A stretch of DNA of 64,000 bases from Pelotalea chapellei (GCF_018531195.1 NZ_JAHDYS010000002.1:186001-250000), one strand, 5' to 3'; shown: positions 27,532 through 40,813, counted from the stretch's first letter. The notes: generated by a model not told the origin, from the sequence alone. Numbers and translations: made by a program.

Positions 27532-27560
27532 ACATTAGACTAGCGCTACCTAACTGTCAA
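27532..27560 (-). promoter_or_regulatory. Putative sigma-70-type promoter of the long defence operon
   Basis: On the minus strand TTGACA (27560-27555), a 17-base spacer and TAATGT (27537-27532). The -35 matches the consensus fully, the -10 only partly (TAnnnT). It predicts a transcript start near 27525 and a leader of about 125 bases containing the hairpin at 27427-27475. Confidence 0.45.
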
Positions 27561-27642
27561 CGAATCACATTTTGATCCATAGGGGAACGTGACGACTTTT
27601 GAATCGCCTTAATTTGTGAATGGTTTAGAACAGGACTTAACT

Positions 27643-27671
27643 AAAAAAGGGTAGCTGAATGGCTACCCTTT
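27643..27671 (-). terminator. Rho-independent terminator after gyrB
   Basis: Perfect 10-bp stem (AAAGGGTAGC with GCTACCCTTT) and a six-base loop; the minus strand continues in six T. About 70 bases beyond the gyrB stop, so it ends the dnaA-dnaN-recF-gyrB transcript before the defence operon. Confidence 0.85.
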
Positions 27672-27738
27672 AATGTAGGCTAAAAACGTTTATTGGGGCC
27701 AGAAAAACATCAATTGGGTACCCCTACACAACAACAAC

Positions 27739-31255
<3,517 letters not shown>

Positions 31256-31264
31256 GTACCTCTG

Positions 31265-32386
31265 TTACAGCCTCATGGGCATGATGACTGCCAGAAAACT
31301 TTCAGATTTTTCAGGAACTATTATCGAGGGAGAAAGTTCATCTTTGAATTTCATGTCCACATGTTCAGTTTCTGCCACTGCCAGGACATCCAGCAGGTAA
31401 CGGGCATTGAATCTCACCGTCAGCGGCTCTCCACCGTAATTGACATCAATCTCTTCCATGGCATCACCCAGTTCTGGATTGCTAGAGGAAATCTTGATGT
31501 CTGTGGCGGATATCTCAAGCATGATGCCTTTGAATTTTTCGCTTGAAAGGATTGCCATCCGGCGTACCGAATGGGTGAAGTCTTCTTTGTTGATAGTAAT
31601 GACCCGATCATTGGCAGCGGGAATAACTCGGGTGTAGTCAGGAAATTCGCCATCCACCAGACGCATGACCATATAGGAATCTCCACGCTTGATCACGGCG
31701 CTGTTATCCATGAAACCAAACATCAATATGCCGTCTTCTTCATCCGTAATCTTTTTCAGCTCATTAATACCTTTTTTAGGAAGAATTACTCCTTTGAGAA
31801 GTTCAGGTCCTGCAGTTCCTTTAAGCGCTCCATTAGCAATGGAAAGGCGATGGCCGTCTGTGGCAACCATTTTAAGAATCTGGTTCCCATCAGGTGCAAT
31901 CTCCACCTTGGTAAACAAACCATTGAGATTGTATTTGGTATCATCGGTACAGATTGCATAGGATGTTCGTTCAATCATTCCTCGCAGCAGTCCACTTTCA
32001 ATTTCAAAGAGATTCTCTTCCTTGACGGTGGGGAAGTAAGGAAATTCTTCTGATGACAAACCAACAATATTGAAATGAACCTTGCCACATTTTATTTCGA
32101 CCCAGTCATTATCTTTTGTTGAAAAGGTAATGATCTGATTCGGAAGTTCCTTAACAATTTCATATAGCTTCTTTGCACCAACGGTGATTTTACCCGAAGT
32201 TATTATTTCAGCCGGATAACTGCTTTTCATTCCTACTTCAAGATCAGTTGCAGTGACATACAAAACTGATTCCGTGGCTTCAAGCAGTACATTTGACAGA
32301 ATGGGCATGGACGTTTTTTTTTCCACAATTCCCTGGATCTTTTGTAATGACTTGAGGAACACCTCTTTGTCGATTTTGAATTCCAT
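31265..32386 (-). CDS. dnaN: DNA polymerase III beta clamp
   Basis: 373 residues. Three repeated clamp domains; conserved pieces include KKTSMPILSNVLLEA, VATDGHRLSIA, FPDYTRVIP and the C-terminal VIMPMRL that forms part of the hydrophobic binding pocket. Forms the ring that tethers Pol III to DNA. Preceded by AAGGAGTGGCATATG-like spacing on the minus strand, a strong ribosome site. Confidence 0.98.
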   Translation of the reverse strand: MEFKIDKEVFLKSLQKIQGIVEKKTSMPILSNVLLEATESVLYVTATDLEVGMKSSYPAEIITSGKITVGAKKLYEIVKELPNQIITFSTKDNDWVEIKCGKVHFNIVGLSSEEFPYFPTVKEENLFEIESGLLRGMIERTSYAICTDDTKYNLNGLFTKVEIAPDGNQILKMVATDGHRLSIANGALKGTAGPELLKGVILPKKGINELKKITDEEDGILMFGFMDNSAVIKRGDSYMVMRLVDGEFPDYTRVIPAANDRVITINKEDFTHSVRRMAILSSEKFKGIMLEISATDIKISSSNPELGDAMEEIDVNYGGEPLTVRFNARYLLDVLAVAETEHVDMKFKDELSPSIIVPEKSESFLAVIMPMRL

Positions 32387-32593
32387 ATGCCACTCCTTAC
32401 AGTCTTTATCTTTTTTAAATCTTTAAAACCTTGTTGTTATTATAGGGGCTGTGAATTTGGTGATAACCATGTATCTGTTTGAACAAAAAGAATAATGCTG
32501 CTTACTGACATGTTGATGATTCGAGTGATAAAATATTAGTTACCAACAGCCGGAATGTTATTCACATTCTGTGAAGAGGATATGAACAGGTTA
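32387..32593. promoter_or_regulatory. dnaA-dnaN spacer with DnaA box
   Basis: 207 bases, AT-rich, with TTATTCACA at 32558-32566, a match to the DnaA box TTATNCACA, just after the dnaA stop. It may serve dnaN regulation or be a secondary part of the origin. No clear promoter is called. Confidence 0.5.
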
Positions 32594-33946
32594 TTATTTC
32601 AATAATTCGTTTTTAATCTCATCAACGAAACGGGCCAGTTTTAGATCATCCTTTATCATCTGATCGATTTTTTTGGCTGCATAAATAACAGTCGAATGAT
32701 CCTTGCCACCAAAACGTGCACCGATATCAGGATAAGATGCTTTTGTCATGTCACGGCAGAGCCAGATTGCTATCTGACGTGCCTGAACAAGATTTTTAAG
32801 CCTCTTGCTTGATTTGAGATCGGCTATTTTTAAACCACAATGCTCTGCAACAACTTTCTGAATGAGTTCGACAGTAATATCCTTGCGACGATCACCAAGG
32901 ATATCTTTCAGAGTTTCTCGGGCCATGTCGAGGGAAATAGGCACACTTTGCAGACTACTGTAAGCGCCTAATCTGATCAGCATGCCTTCAAGCTCGCGTA
33001 TATTACGGGTATCACTTGCTGCCAGAAAATAAACAACATCTTCAGGAAGCTTGATCCCGGTGATCTGCGATTTTTTATTAAGAATAGCTATTTTTGTTTC
33101 AAGGTCAGGTGGTTGAATATCAGCTATCAGCCCCCATTCGAAACGGGATCGAAGACGTTCTTCAAGGTCCAGTATTTCACGGGGAAATTTGTCAGATGTA
33201 ATTACTATCTGTTTATGCATATCGTATAAAGCATTGAAGGTATGAAAAAATTCTTCCTGAGTGCCTACTTTTCCCGAAATAAACTGAATATCGTCAATCA
33301 GGAGTACATCAAGATTTCTGAAACGATTTCTGAACTGTTCCATCCTTTTTTGTCGCAGTGCATTAACCATTTCGTACATGAATTTTTCAGCAGAGCAGTA
33401 ACATACATTCAATTCAGGCGATGTTCCCCGAATGGTATGACCTATGGCATTCAACAGGTGGCTTTTACCGAGACCTACACCCCCGTAGATGAAAAGCGGG
33501 TTGTAGGTATCAGCTGGATTGTTGGCGACAGCCATGGCGGCAGCATGGGCAAACTGATTTCCAGTTCCACTCACGAAAAGTTCAAATGTATATTTGTAGT
33601 TCAGTGGAGTGAATGTTGATTCTGGAGAGGGATCTTTAATTTGCTCGTTTTCTTCATGACCCTTTATGATGAGATCTTCTGGCTGCAACTGTTCTGCTTC
33701 AGCATCATGTTCCCTAATGATAAAGGTAATGGAAACATTTTCACCGGCTGTTTTGGATAAAGCATCAACCAAAGACTTCAGGTGATGTTCCTCAAGCCAT
33801 TCTTTGAAGAACAATGTCGGGACAGAGAGATACACTGAATCGTTTTCGATGTGGCTGAAACGAATTGGTTTAATCCAAGTGGTAAAATCGCGTTCGGAAA
33901 GAACTCTTTCCAGGTTTTCTACTGCTTGCTGCCAAGCTTCTAACAT
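32594..33946 (-). CDS. dnaA: Chromosomal replication initiator DnaA
   Basis: 450 residues. Domain I (LEAWQQAVENLERVLSERDF) is helical; the AAA+ core has GGVGLGKSHLLNAIG near residue 160 and VLLIDDIQFISGK; domain IV ends with the DNA-binding signature GARFGGKDHSTVIYAAKKI. Binds DnaA boxes and melts the origin. Transcribed away from the putative oriC at 33947-34290, with dnaN, recF and gyrB downstream. Confidence 0.99.
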   Translation of the reverse strand: MLEAWQQAVENLERVLSERDFTTWIKPIRFSHIENDSVYLSVPTLFFKEWLEEHHLKSLVDALSKTAGENVSITFIIREHDAEAEQLQPEDLIIKGHEENEQIKDPSPESTFTPLNYKYTFELFVSGTGNQFAHAAAMAVANNPADTYNPLFIYGGVGLGKSHLLNAIGHTIRGTSPELNVCYCSAEKFMYEMVNALRQKRMEQFRNRFRNLDVLLIDDIQFISGKVGTQEEFFHTFNALYDMHKQIVITSDKFPREILDLEERLRSRFEWGLIADIQPPDLETKIAILNKKSQITGIKLPEDVVYFLAASDTRNIRELEGMLIRLGAYSSLQSVPISLDMARETLKDILGDRRKDITVELIQKVVAEHCGLKIADLKSSKRLKNLVQARQIAIWLCRDMTKASYPDIGARFGGKDHSTVIYAAKKIDQMIKDDLKLARFVDEIKNELLK

Positions 33947-34290
33947 AAGGTCACATTTATATAAAAAGGATGGTTATCCACATTGATTCGAATGGTGAAA
34001 ACATCAATGGAATAAGCTGGTTCATGTATGCAGATGGGGTAGATACCGAAGGTTATCAACATGATTCTCAACACCTGTTGATAATTATTTTCCATTACAT
34101 ATCAACAATTTATAGGTATTTATTTGATATTATGCGGTTTTTTAAGAAGCAGCAGATTAACAGAGGATGCCCGCTTTTTCAAGGCAAATAACATGCTTGA
34201 TCTTCCAGGTAACTTGAATATATTCTTGACAACATCATCCATTCATGATTAAAGACTTGTTTCCTATAAAAATTAATTCGGAGTGGTTAT
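33947..34290. other. Putative oriC between dnaA and rpmH
   Basis: 344-base AT-rich spacer where transcription diverges (dnaA left, rpmH right). DnaA boxes: TTATCCACA at 33974-33982 (perfect), TTATCAACA at 34053-34061, its inverse TGTTGATAA at 34076-34084, and ATATCAACA at 34099-34107. An AT-rich stretch from about 34080 to 34145 could be the unwinding region. Position and box cluster are what is expected of a bipartite or single bacterial oriC; strand-composition data would confirm it. Confidence 0.8.
34226..34254 (+). promoter_or_regulatory. Putative rpmH promoter
   Basis: TTGACA at 34226-34231 and, 17 bases on, TTAAAG at 34249-34254. The -35 is a full match and the -10 is weak. About 37 bases ahead of the rpmH start codon. 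Ribosomal protein L34 genes beside oriC usually have a strong promoter in this place. Confidence 0.45.
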
Positions 34291-34440
34291 ATGAAAAGAA
34301 CATTTCAACCAAGCAATACCTCCCGCAAACGTACTCATGGATTTTTGGTAAGAATGGCTACCAAAAACGGTCGTCTTGTAATCAAGCGCAGAAGGGCAAA
34401 AGGCCGTAAAAATCTTTCAGTACGCATTGCCGTCAAGTAA
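34291..34440 (+). CDS. rpmH: 50S ribosomal protein L34
   Basis: 49 residues beginning [18 protein letters not shown] and continuing through the conserved Arg/Lys-rich [17 protein letters not shown] core of L34. Part of the large ribosomal subunit. Preceded by GGAG ten bases before the ATG. Its last 14 bases overlap the proposed start of rnpA. Confidence 0.98.
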   Translation: MKRTFQPSNTSRKRTHGFLVRMATKNGRLVIKRRRAKGRKNLSVRIAVK

Positions 34441-34831
34441 TTCAATAATCAGCGGTCAGAACGATATCGGCACGTTTCCAAAGCATGTTCGCTTGAGACG
34501 ACGTGCCGAATTTCTGAAACTTTTTGATTCTCCGAATAAAATTAGTGCCAAAGGCTTTCTTATCGTCTGGCAGATGAACGCTTTGAATACTCCGCGCCTG
34601 GGAATCACCGTTAGTAAAAAGGTTGGATGCGCTGTTGTTCGTAACCGGATCAAGCGCTCTACTCGGGAAGTTTTCAGAATGAATAGACATCAGTTGCCAC
34701 TTGTGGACCTGAATGTTATTGCAAGGCGTGAATCAGCACTGATGGACTTCGCCAGTATTAAATGGGAACTTGAAAAAGCCTTCAGGCACATCGGCGCGTC
34801 CACATGCTCAAAAGAATTGTTCTCCTCGTAA
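34427..34831 (+). CDS. rnpA: Ribonuclease P protein component
   Basis: 134 residues if the TTG at 34427 is used. Signature [23 protein letters not shown] is the RNR box that contacts [16 protein letters not shown] marks the family's N-terminus. There is no ATG between 34427 and the conserved region, so a TTG start inside rpmH is the best candidate, implying translational coupling. Assists the catalytic RNA in maturing tRNA 5' ends. Overlaps yidD by 28 bases. Confidence 0.93.
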   Translation: MPSSNSIISGQNDIGTFPKHVRLRRRAEFLKLFDSPNKISAKGFLIVWQMNALNTPRLGITVSKKVGCAVVRNRIKRSTREVFRMNRHQLPLVDLNVIARRESALMDFASIKWELEKAFRHIGASTCSKELFSS

Positions 34832-35016
34832 TCAGGCTCTACCAGAAGCTGATCTCTCCGCTTTTGCCTCACGCCTGTCGTTTTTATCCCTCCTGTTCCG
34901 AGTATTCCCGACAATCAATTCAACAACATGGATTTGCCAAAGGCATCGGTTACACGCTGTTCAGGATTTGTAAGTGCCATCCCTTTCATCCTGGCGGGTA
35001 TGATCCTGTGCCTTAG
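34804..35016 (+). CDS. yidD: Membrane protein insertion efficiency factor YidD
   Basis: 70 residues. Conserved [23 protein letters not shown], with the paired Cys, and a C-terminal [15 protein letters not shown] box identify the family. A short amphipathic inner-membrane-associated protein that helps YidC-dependent insertion. Overlaps rnpA and precedes yidC by 24 bases, the canonical order. Confidence 0.97.
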   Translation: MLKRIVLLVIRLYQKLISPLLPHACRFYPSCSEYSRQSIQQHGFAKGIGYTLFRICKCHPFHPGGYDPVP

Positions 35017-35040
35017 GCAATATTCAATCATGGAGCTTTC

Positions 35041-36627
35041 ATGGAAAAGCGCGCTTTTTTAGCAGTTGCACTCTCAGTCGCAGTTTTTTATCTATTTTCA
35101 TTTTTTTTCGGTCCTGAAAAAAAACCACAGGTTTCCTCTCCATCTGTTGCCCCTGTGGCAAGTCTGCAACAGTCAGCAGCTGTTCCGGTTTCGCAACTAC
35201 CTGCTGTTCCAGCTCAGCCGGCCGCTGCTCAGCAGAAAGATATCGTAGTAGATACGGAACTGTACCATGCTGTTTTCTCTGCACGCGGTGCCGCTCTTAA
35301 AAGCATTACTCTTAAAAAGTATCGCGAAACAAACGCTCCTGATGGAAAACCGGTTGTTCTGGGTGCCCAGGCAGATCCCAATGTGTTAACATTTTCAACC
35401 AGGGCGACAGGCTTTAATCTTCCTGAAGGGACATTTTTTCAGACCGATGTGGATGCTTTGAACCTGGGTTCTGCTGATAAAAAGCAGCTGAGTTTCAACT
35501 ACAATTCCGGGCAAGGTTTTACAGTCCGCAAGATTTATACTTTTACCGGAAACAGCTACGGTATAAACCTCGAGACTCAGGTTTTCAATAATTCTCCCGT
35601 ACCTCTCGTCGGTTCGATTCAGCAGGTGCTGACGTATCCCGCGGAGCCAAAAGTCAAAGATAATCGATTTGATACGGCTGGTTCCTATATCTTTTCAGAT
35701 GACAGTCTTAAAAGTGATAAGATCAAGGACGTTTCCAATACGACAAAAAAATATGAGAACAATATTCAGTGGGCCGGTTTTGCCGATAAGTACTTCCTTA
35801 CCAGCGTTCTTTCCGAGAATAGAAGCATAGCATCGGTTGAACTGAAAAAAAATGGAGCCGGTTTTTTTGAATCTGTCGTTTCTTCTCCTCAGCTGACTGT
35901 TGCTCCCGGCCAGTCCGCCAGCGTGCCTTGCCGCCTCTTTGTTGGTCCAAAGGATATAGACATTCTCAAGGCTCAGGGAAATTCCCTTGTACAGTCTCTT
36001 GATCTGGGATGGTTTACGGTCATAGCAAAACCACTGCTGTACACCCTCAAGTTCTTTTACCGTTATGTGGGCAATTACGGAATCGCCATTATCATTATCA
36101 CCGTAATCCTTAAGATGCTGTTCTTTCCGCTGACGCACAAAAGCTACAAATCCATGAAGGACATGCAGAAGATCCAGCCCAAGATGGCTGCTCTCAAGGA
36201 AAAATTCAAGAATGATCGTGATGGCATGAACAAGGCTGTCATGGAATTGTACCGCGATAACAAAGTCAATCCCATGGGTGGCTGTCTGCCTATGATCGTG
36301 CAGATCCCGGTTTTCTTCGCGTTGTACAAGGCACTCATGTTTTCCATCGAATTGCGGCATGCCCCTTTTATTCTCTGGATTACCGACCTTGCCGATAAAG
36401 ACCCTTATTATGTAACTCCCATTATCATGGGAGCTACCATGTTTATTCAGCAGAAAATGACTCCCAGCCAGATGGACCCAATGCAACAGAAAATGATGTT
36501 GGCGCTGCCGGTTGTGTTTACCTTCATGTTTCTGAGTTTCCCCTCTGGTTTGGTTTTGTACTGGCTTGTTAACAATATCCTTACTATTGGACAACAGATG
36601 TACATCAACAAACTGGTAAAGGATTGA
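35041..36627 (+). CDS. yidC: Membrane protein insertase YidC
   Basis: 528 residues, typical of the Gram-negative form. One N-terminal membrane segment (residues about 4-22), a Pro/Ala/Gln-rich linker, a large periplasmic beta-sandwich domain to about residue 320, then the conserved insertase core: [22 protein letters not shown], the [23 protein letters not shown] box and two last segments ending in [18 protein letters not shown]. Inserts membrane proteins alone or with SecYEG. The jag gene that often follows in relatives is absent here; mnmE comes next. Confidence 0.98.
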   Translation: MEKRAFLAVALSVAVFYLFSFFFGPEKKPQVSSPSVAPVASLQQSAAVPVSQLPAVPAQPAAAQQKDIVVDTELYHAVFSARGAALKSITLKKYRETNAPDGKPVVLGAQADPNVLTFSTRATGFNLPEGTFFQTDVDALNLGSADKKQLSFNYNSGQGFTVRKIYTFTGNSYGINLETQVFNNSPVPLVGSIQQVLTYPAEPKVKDNRFDTAGSYIFSDDSLKSDKIKDVSNTTKKYENNIQWAGFADKYFLTSVLSENRSIASVELKKNGAGFFESVVSSPQLTVAPGQSASVPCRLFVGPKDIDILKAQGNSLVQSLDLGWFTVIAKPLLYTLKFFYRYVGNYGIAIIIITVILKMLFFPLTHKSYKSMKDMQKIQPKMAALKEKFKNDRDGMNKAVMELYRDNKVNPMGGCLPMIVQIPVFFALYKALMFSIELRHAPFILWITDLADKDPYYVTPIIMGATMFIQQKMTPSQMDPMQQKMMLALPVVFTFMFLSFPSGLVLYWLVNNILTIGQQMYINKLVKD

Positions 36628-36651
36628 CCAAGTGTCCCAGTGGAGTTCAAC

Positions 36652-38022
36652 ATGTATGTTCATGATACGATAGCGGCAATCAGTACGCCTCCAGGTAATG
36701 GAGGCATAGGGATTGTCCGCATAAGTGGCGAGCAGGCTGCAGACATCGCCACTGCCATTTTTAAACCAGTCTGCAACGGTGGCCTAATCAGCCACCGTTT
36801 TTATTTTGGTGTTGTAACAGATCCCATGGATGGTGATGTTATAGATGAATCAATGGCCGTTCTGATGCGCGCGCCTCGTTCATACACCCGGGAAGATGTT
36901 TTTGAGATTCACTGTCATGGCGGGATGCTTGTTGTGGATCAGGTTTTGTCACTTTGTTTAAAACATGGCGCGCGCTTGGCAGACCCTGGTGAATTCACCC
37001 GCAGAGCTTTTTTAAATGGAAGAATTGATTTGGTTCAGGCTGAATCAGTCATGGATATAATCAGTTCGAAATCTGAAGCGGCATTGCGATTGGCGCAACA
37101 TCAGCGAGAAGGTCTTCTTTCTCGGCGCATTGAGGAAATTCATAAGGATCTCTTGCATGCACTGGCCCTTGTAGAAGCATATATTGACTTTCCAGAGGAT
37201 GATCTGGGAGAGGCGGATCTTAGCTCTATTTTCGATCGTGTCCAGTCTGCCCGAATTATTATTGATAATTTACTGTCGGGTTTTGATGATGGGCGGGTTC
37301 TCCGAGAGGGGATTTCTGTACTTATTATAGGAAAACCGAATGCAGGCAAATCAAGTCTACTTAACCGGCTTCTCAATGAAAACCGTGCCATTGTTACGCA
37401 TATTCCGGGTACCACACGTGATATCATTGAAGAAACTTTGAATATTGGAGGCCTGCCGGTTCGTTTGTTGGATTCGGCCGGAATTCGTCATACCGATGAC
37501 TTGGTCGAACAGGAAGGGATACGGCGCGCTCTTGATAAAATACCGCAGGCGGATCTTGTTTTGTTTGTAATGGATGCTTCGCATTCCTTTGATCAGGAAG
37601 ATCAATTGATTTTTGAGGGACTCAAGGAGAGTCGCCTCATTGGTGTATTAAATAAAAGTGATCTTCCTCCGAAACTAGAGCTGCCGGAATACTGTCAAGG
37701 GATGACATGTGTTCCCATTTCAGCGCATACTGGTGAGGGAGTTGATCTTCTCAGAGATCATATCTGCAGATGCTTTCTCCACGGTAGTGCTATCGACAGT
37801 CGTGAATTCATTGCTATTTCACGAGCACGTCATCACGATGCTCTTGTTTCTGCAGAATCTATTCTGCAACGGTTTCTCCAAGGAATACAGGTCAAAGTTG
37901 AGCTTGAATTGCTTGCGGTCGACCTTCGCGAGGCATTGCGCGCAGTTGGTTCCGTAACAGGTCAATCCACACCGGATGATATTCTGGATGTAATATTTTC
38001 TTCCTTCTGTATCGGTAAATAG
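36652..38022 (+). CDS. mnmE: tRNA modification GTPase MnmE
   Basis: 456 residues from ATG 36652; a GTG four codons earlier is possible. N-terminal tetrahydrofolate-binding domain ([23 protein letters not shown]), central G domain with [28 protein letters not shown] and NKSD, and the C-terminal FCIGK motif containing the catalytic Cys. With MnmG it installs the carboxymethylaminomethyl group at U34 of several tRNAs. Its stop is followed at once by a parS site. Confidence 0.97.
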   Translation: MYVHDTIAAISTPPGNGGIGIVRISGEQAADIATAIFKPVCNGGLISHRFYFGVVTDPMDGDVIDESMAVLMRAPRSYTREDVFEIHCHGGMLVVDQVLSLCLKHGARLADPGEFTRRAFLNGRIDLVQAESVMDIISSKSEAALRLAQHQREGLLSRRIEEIHKDLLHALALVEAYIDFPEDDLGEADLSSIFDRVQSARIIIDNLLSGFDDGRVLREGISVLIIGKPNAGKSSLLNRLLNENRAIVTHIPGTTRDIIEETLNIGGLPVRLLDSAGIRHTDDLVEQEGIRRALDKIPQADLVLFVMDASHSFDQEDQLIFEGLKESRLIGVLNKSDLPPKLELPEYCQGMTCVPISAHTGEGVDLLRDHICRCFLHGSAIDSREFIAISRARHHDALVSAESILQRFLQGIQVKVELELLAVDLREALRAVGSVTGQSTPDDILDVIFSSFCIGK

Positions 38023-38038
38023 TGTTTCACGTGAAACA
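38023..38038. other. parS chromosome segregation site
   Basis: TGTTTCACGTGAAACA, identical to the 16-bp ParB-binding consensus, directly after the mnmE stop codon. ParB loads here and spreads to organise origin segregation. Confidence 0.93.
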
Positions 38039-38053
38039 TGAGGACAAAGTCTG

Positions 38054-39952
38054 ATGATTACTTATGATTACCTTTACGATGTAATAGTAGTCGGCGCAGG
38101 TCATGCCGGCTGCGAGGCTGCTCTTGCTGCCGCTCGAATGGGATGCAGCACGCTGCTGCTGACTATTAACCTTGACGCCATAGCAGTCATGTCCTGCAAT
38201 CCTGCCATTGGGGGGCTTGCCAAAGGGCATTTGGTGCGGGAAATCGATGCTCTTGGTGGTGAAATGGCTCGCAATATCGACGCCACCGGCATTCAGTTTC
38301 GAGTATTAAATACCCGTAAGGGCCCTGCGGTTCGTGCATCACGCGCTCAAGCCGATAAACAGCTGTACCGCTTGCGCATGAAAAAGATTATGGAAAACCA
38401 GGAAAATCTCCAAATCAAGCAGGGTGAGGTTACTGCTTTGTATCTGGAGGGAAGTGCCGTTGGCGGAGTTGATACGCGTTCCGGTCTCAGGTACCTCGGT
38501 AAAACGGTAATCATAACAACCGGAACATTCATGCGTGGACTCATTCATATTGGGCTTAACAATTATCCTGGAGGGCGCGCCGGAGATCTCCCATCACTAG
38601 GTTTGTCGGACCAACTTCGCTCTCTTGGCTTTGAAGTCGGCCGACTTAAAACAGGGACTCCGGCGCGCCTGGACAGTAGGACCATTGATTTTTCGAAACT
38701 TGAGCCTCAATATGGTGATGCGCGACCGGTTCCTTTCTCTTTTTCCACCCAGCAGATCACAATGCCCCAGGTGCCATGTCACATTGCCTACACTAATCCA
38801 CGATCACATGACATTATCCGTTCCTCCCTGGACCGTTCACCATTGTATGCTGGAGTAATTGAAGGAATCGGTCCACGCTATTGCCCTTCCATTGAAGACA
38901 AGGTAATGCGTTTTCCTGACAAGGAGCGGCACCAGACCTTTATTGAGCCGGAAGGCCTTGATACTGTAGAAGTCTACCCGAGTGGAATGTCTACCTCTTT
39001 GCCTATTGATGTGCAGATAGCTTTTTACCGTTCTATAGAAGGACTTGAACGGGTTGAAATAATGCGTCCAGCCTATGCCATCGAATACGATTACATCGAT
39101 CCGGTACAATTGCACGCTACTCTTGAAACAAAAGCAGTGGCAAACCTTTATCATGCCGGTCAGATCAACGGTACTTCCGGATATGAGGAAGCAGCAGGGC
39201 AGGGGCTCATTGCGGGGATAAACGCCGCCCTACGCTCACAAGGCAAAGAACCTTTTGTCTTGTCGCGGGAGGAAGCATACATCGGCGTTATGATTGACGA
39301 CCTTGTGACGCTGGGGACCAAGGAACCTTATCGCATGTTTACCTCGCGAGCTGAATACCGTCTGCTTTTGCGTGAAGACAATGCGGATCTTAGGTTGACC
39401 CAAAAAGGGTATGATATTGGCCTGGTGACTGAGAGTGTTCATGGCGAGTTTGTACGAAAGCGCGAGCATATCAAAAGCGAATACTCCCGGGTGACCACCA
39501 CACGATTGTCTGTCGATGATGACCAGCAACAGTTTCTCTCTTCAAAAGGGATTAATGATCTGCAAAAAGGAACGACCTTGGAGCAGTTGCTCAAAAGGCC
39601 GGAAATCACCTATGCGGATCTGGCCATGCTGGATAATGTTTCACGTGAAACGCCGCCGGCAGTACAGGAGCAGGTCGAAATCCAGGTGAAGTATAAGGGA
39701 TATATCGACCGGCAGCTGGAACAGATTGAGAGGGCTGCTAAGCTGGAACATTCCAAAATCCCACCTGAAATGGACTTTGTTGCTATCAACGGTCTTACCA
39801 CGGAAGTCCGCGAAAAACTGAAGAAGCATCGTCCGGATACATTAGGCCAAGCTTCGCGTATTCCAGGTGTAACCCCGGCAGCAATTTCTGTGTTGTCTGT
39901 GGCGATAAAAGCATGGGTAGGAAGAAAATCAGGGAACGGCACCTATGAATAG
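38054..39952 (+). CDS. mnmG: tRNA uridine modification enzyme MnmG
   Basis: 632 residues. N-terminal FAD-binding VIVVGAGHAGCEAALAAAR, the conserved CNPAIGGLAKGHLVREIDALGG block with the active-site Cys, GTFMRGLIHIG, and GTSGYEEAAGQGLIAGINA. Partner of MnmE in U34 modification. Contains a second parS-like site in its coding sequence and overlaps the rsmG start by eight bases. Confidence 0.97.
   Translation: MITYDYLYDVIVVGAGHAGCEAALAAARMGCSTLLLTINLDAIAVMSCNPAIGGLAKGHLVREIDALGGEMARNIDATGIQFRVLNTRKGPAVRASRAQADKQLYRLRMKKIMENQENLQIKQGEVTALYLEGSAVGGVDTRSGLRYLGKTVIITTGTFMRGLIHIGLNNYPGGRAGDLPSLGLSDQLRSLGFEVGRLKTGTPARLDSRTIDFSKLEPQYGDARPVPFSFSTQQITMPQVPCHIAYTNPRSHDIIRSSLDRSPLYAGVIEGIGPRYCPSIEDKVMRFPDKERHQTFIEPEGLDTVEVYPSGMSTSLPIDVQIAFYRSIEGLERVEIMRPAYAIEYDYIDPVQLHATLETKAVANLYHAGQINGTSGYEEAAGQGLIAGINAALRSQGKEPFVLSREEAYIGVMIDDLVTLGTKEPYRMFTSRAEYRLLLREDNADLRLTQKGYDIGLVTESVHGEFVRKREHIKSEYSRVTTTRLSVDDDQQQFLSSKGINDLQKGTTLEQLLKRPEITYADLAMLDNVSRETPPAVQEQVEIQVKYKGYIDRQLEQIERAAKLEHSKIPPEMDFVAINGLTTEVREKLKKHRPDTLGQASRIPGVTPAAISVLSVAIKAWVGRKSGNGTYE
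39637..39652. other. Second parS-like site inside mnmG
   Basis: TGTTTCACGTGAAACG, 15 of 16 bases identical to parS, encoding VSRET in mnmG frame. About 1.6 kb from the first site, giving a pair near the origin. Confidence 0.85.
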
Positions 39953-40601
39953 CGTCTTTTTGCGAAAGTGTATCAGCGAAGCTGGTCTTGAGATTACCGA
40001 ATACCAGATCGAAGCACTTATTACCTTTGCCGAGGAACTGAAGAAGTGGAACCAGAAAATCAACCTCACAGCTATTACGAATGACGATGAAATCGCGATC
40101 AAACATTTAGTGGATGCTCTTTTTTTCGCAAACTTCATTGGAACATGTGAAACAGTTCTGGATATTGGCTCAGGTGCAGGCATTCCATCAATTCCTCTGA
40201 AAATCGTCAAACCAGAGATGCCTGTTGTTTCGGTTGATGCGGTGGCCAAAAAAATTCATTTCCAACGGCACATAGCGCGTCTTTTGAAATTTGACCATTT
40301 CGAGGCATTGCATGTGCGAGTTGAGGAGTTGCAAAAAACTTCTGCCAACAGTTTTGACGTGATTACTTCACGAGCGTTCTCTTCTCTTGAAACGTTCGTC
40401 AGATTGGGCGCACCACTTTTGCATGAAAGCGGACGTATGATTGCAATGAAGGGACCTATTGCAGACAAGGAAACACAACTTAAAGATGAAGAGCTTCTTG
40501 CTGATTTGGGATTCAAAATAATTGACGTTCATTCCTATTCACTACCCTTTAACAGCGGAAAACGATCACTGATTTTGATAAAACCTTGCAAAGCCGCTTA
40601 A
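39945..40601 (+). CDS. rsmG: 16S rRNA m7G527 methyltransferase
   Basis: 218 residues. Class I methyltransferase: VLDIGSGAGIPSIPLKI is the SAM-binding motif I, VDAVAKKIHFQRHIAR follows, and VITSRAFSSLETFVRL is the characteristic catalytic region. The N-terminal KKWNQKINLTAIT is a family signature. Last gene of the mnmE-mnmG-rsmG set. parA/parB, which often follow rsmG, are not here although parS sites are. Confidence 0.96.
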   Translation: MNSVFLRKCISEAGLEITEYQIEALITFAEELKKWNQKINLTAITNDDEIAIKHLVDALFFANFIGTCETVLDIGSGAGIPSIPLKIVKPEMPVVSVDAVAKKIHFQRHIARLLKFDHFEALHVRVEELQKTSANSFDVITSRAFSSLETFVRLGAPLLHESGRMIAMKGPIADKETQLKDEELLADLGFKIIDVHSYSLPFNSGKRSLILIKPCKAA

Positions 40602-40749
40602 AATGGGCATCCGGAAGCAAAGTTTAAAATTTGGCGCAGAAATGGATATTTTTGCATTCCCCTTATCGGTACCTTCTTTTTGTGCTCAAATGGCTTCAGG
40701 GTCAAATATGGGACATTTTAGGCTGAGTGTGCCAAAAATGCTTAATTTC

Positions 40750-40758
40750 TGTTAGAAT
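40750..40758 (+). promoter_or_regulatory. Possible extended -10 promoter before lipoprotein gene
   Basis: TG-T-TAGAAT, an extended -10 element, in the 212-base gap after rsmG and about 55 bases ahead of the lipoprotein start. No good -35 is seen. The remainder of the gap (40602-40749) shows nothing definite. Confidence 0.35.
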
Positions 40759-40813
40759 CAAGTTGCAGATGAGTTTGTTCTGCACTAAAGTGGCAAGTCT
40801 TTGGAGGCTGGAG

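Noticed and set aside
35695-36663. 322-codon minus-strand frame opposite yidC
   Set aside because: Lies entirely over a certain gene, His/Gln-rich, no ribosome site or family resemblance.
40143-40158. Third parS-like site in rsmG (TGGAACATGTGAAACA)
   Set aside because: Only 12 of 16 bases match and the central palindrome is broken.
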